64,000 nt of DNA from Hymenobacter sp. PAMC 26628 (lineage in GTDB: Bacteria; Bacteroidota; Bacteroidia; Cytophagales; Hymenobacteraceae): NCBI RefSeq assembly GCF_001562275.1, contig NZ_CP014304.1:5084001-5148000 (forward strand). The letters run 5' to 3'. The position numbers were made by a program, and so were the translations under genes. How positions within the stretch are numbered: the first letter of the stretch is position 1; each line of letters opens with the position of its first letter. Under the pieces are notes generated by a model, which did no database searches, was not told where the DNA came from, and saw only the letters and a program-made list of their open reading frames with translations. Positions 63,472 to 64,000 of the stretch are shown here, one piece after another.

Positions 63472-64000
63472 TCATGAAGGTTGCGAACTGGCAATAGCGT
63501 GTGTTACGTGCGCAACTCTGGGGACCTTTGTTGGCGGAAAAGTGGTGCTGGGAAAGTAGCGGGGGTCGAAGCTGAATTTATAGGCGAGAAATGTTAGAAA
63601 TAAGAAAAGCGGAAATATTGAATGCGACAATGGTGACCAGTCAGTAATACCATAAAAGACGAAGCAAACGATTATGCCAATGTGCGTCAGCGAAAACACA
63701 ACGTTATTGTTAGCCGCAATATTGACTTTCGCCTTGTGAATAGAGTAGCCCAGAAATATTATCCACAGGGCGAATCCCATGATTCCGGTTTCGGCTAAAA
63801 TTACGATGTGGATGTCGTGGATGGGGTTGGTCGTCAAAAATTCATTGTGAATAATTTTAATCAGTTGTACATTATTGACAATGTATTCGAGGTGGGTATT
63901 CAAACCTACTCCTAGTAGGGGCGCTTCCCGGAAAATGGCCAGGCCAATTTGCCAGTGATCCAGGCGGGCCTGGTACATCTCGTCAGCGTTGCTGGCGAGG
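63472..64000 (-). CDS. O-antigen polymerase/ligase-like membrane protein (partial, N-terminus outside the window)
   Basis: The frame is open to the window edge; 175 codons of the C-terminal part are seen. RLDHWQIGLAIFREAPLLGV followed by GLNTHLEYIVNN is the loop signature of Wzy_C/O-antigen ligase proteins, then HDIHIVILAETGIMGFALWI and further membrane helices. It probably joins repeat units (Wzy) rather than ligating to lipid A, but the two cannot be told apart from this part. Confidence 0.8.
   Translation of the reverse strand, partial: LASNADEMYQARLDHWQIGLAIFREAPLLGVGLNTHLEYIVNNVQLIKIIHNEFLTTNPIHDIHIVILAETGIMGFALWIIFLGYSIHKAKVNIAANNNVVFSLTHIGIIVCFVFYGITDWSPLSHSIFPLFLFLTFLAYKFSFDPRYFPSTTFPPTKVPRVAHVTHAIASSQPS

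Overview
The window looks like a chromosome segment of a GC-rich Bacteroidetes bacterium, most plausibly Hymenobacter or a close relative. The evidence is two SusC/SusD outer-membrane pairs, Bacteroidetes-type -7 boxes (TAnnTTTG) at several promoters, high GC with Ala/Gly/Pro-rich proteins, and a large load of insertion sequences. No rRNA, tRNA or CRISPR array was seen. The genus is inferred, not proven.

Layout. 1-3708: a partial AraC/cupin regulator divergent from three tandem NAD(P)-binding oxidoreductase genes, the first two of them duplicates. 3928 to about 10960: seven insertion sequences packed end to end (IS5, an ISL2-type IS5 remnant, IS1, an IS3 remnant, two IS630s sharing one TA dinucleotide, and an IS110 with a possible bridge RNA). 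11184-12851: formate-tetrahydrofolate ligase. 12974-27045: a phosphonate/phosphoester island. It holds a TIGR03364-type FAD oxidoreductase, an XRE-cupin regulator, a divergent PhnX-like hydrolase, a secreted alkaline-phosphatase-superfamily enzyme, a beta-propeller/phosphoesterase fusion, SusD, SusC, a PhnZ-like HD oxygenase and an organophosphate-type MFS transporter. 27666-41111: a second outward-facing operon on the + strand, with a fossil TonB receptor start run into a second propeller/phosphoesterase, then SusC, SusD, a PI-PLC-like phospholipase, a CehA/McbA-type PHP metallohydrolase, a broken GH92 alpha-mannosidase and a small secreted protein.

42072-52793 is a second insertion-sequence graveyard. 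An IS982 carries three other elements inside it (IS701, IS5, IS3). It is followed by a frameshifted DUF1016 nuclease gene with an IS at its start codon, an IS3 remnant containing a perfect 56-bp palindrome, an ISAs1 split by an IS5, and another IS3. 52925-64000 is a Wzx/Wzy-type exopolysaccharide cluster on the - strand: a beta-helix protein, flippase, WecG-family transferase, four GT4 glycosyltransferases, an Alg13/Alg14-like pair, a hexapeptide acyltransferase and a partial O-antigen polymerase/ligase. Its upstream half is clearly AT-rich.

How the genes may work together (inference): SusCD receptors bring phosphorylated or phosphonylated glycolipid fragments across the outer membrane. Secreted phosphoesterases, the PI-PLC and the mannosidase trim them, the MFS protein imports head groups, and the FAD oxidoreductase, PhnX-like hydrolase and PhnZ-like oxygenase release phosphate from C-P bonds. 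This coupling of SusCD with C-P bond cleavage is the most interesting candidate system in the window.
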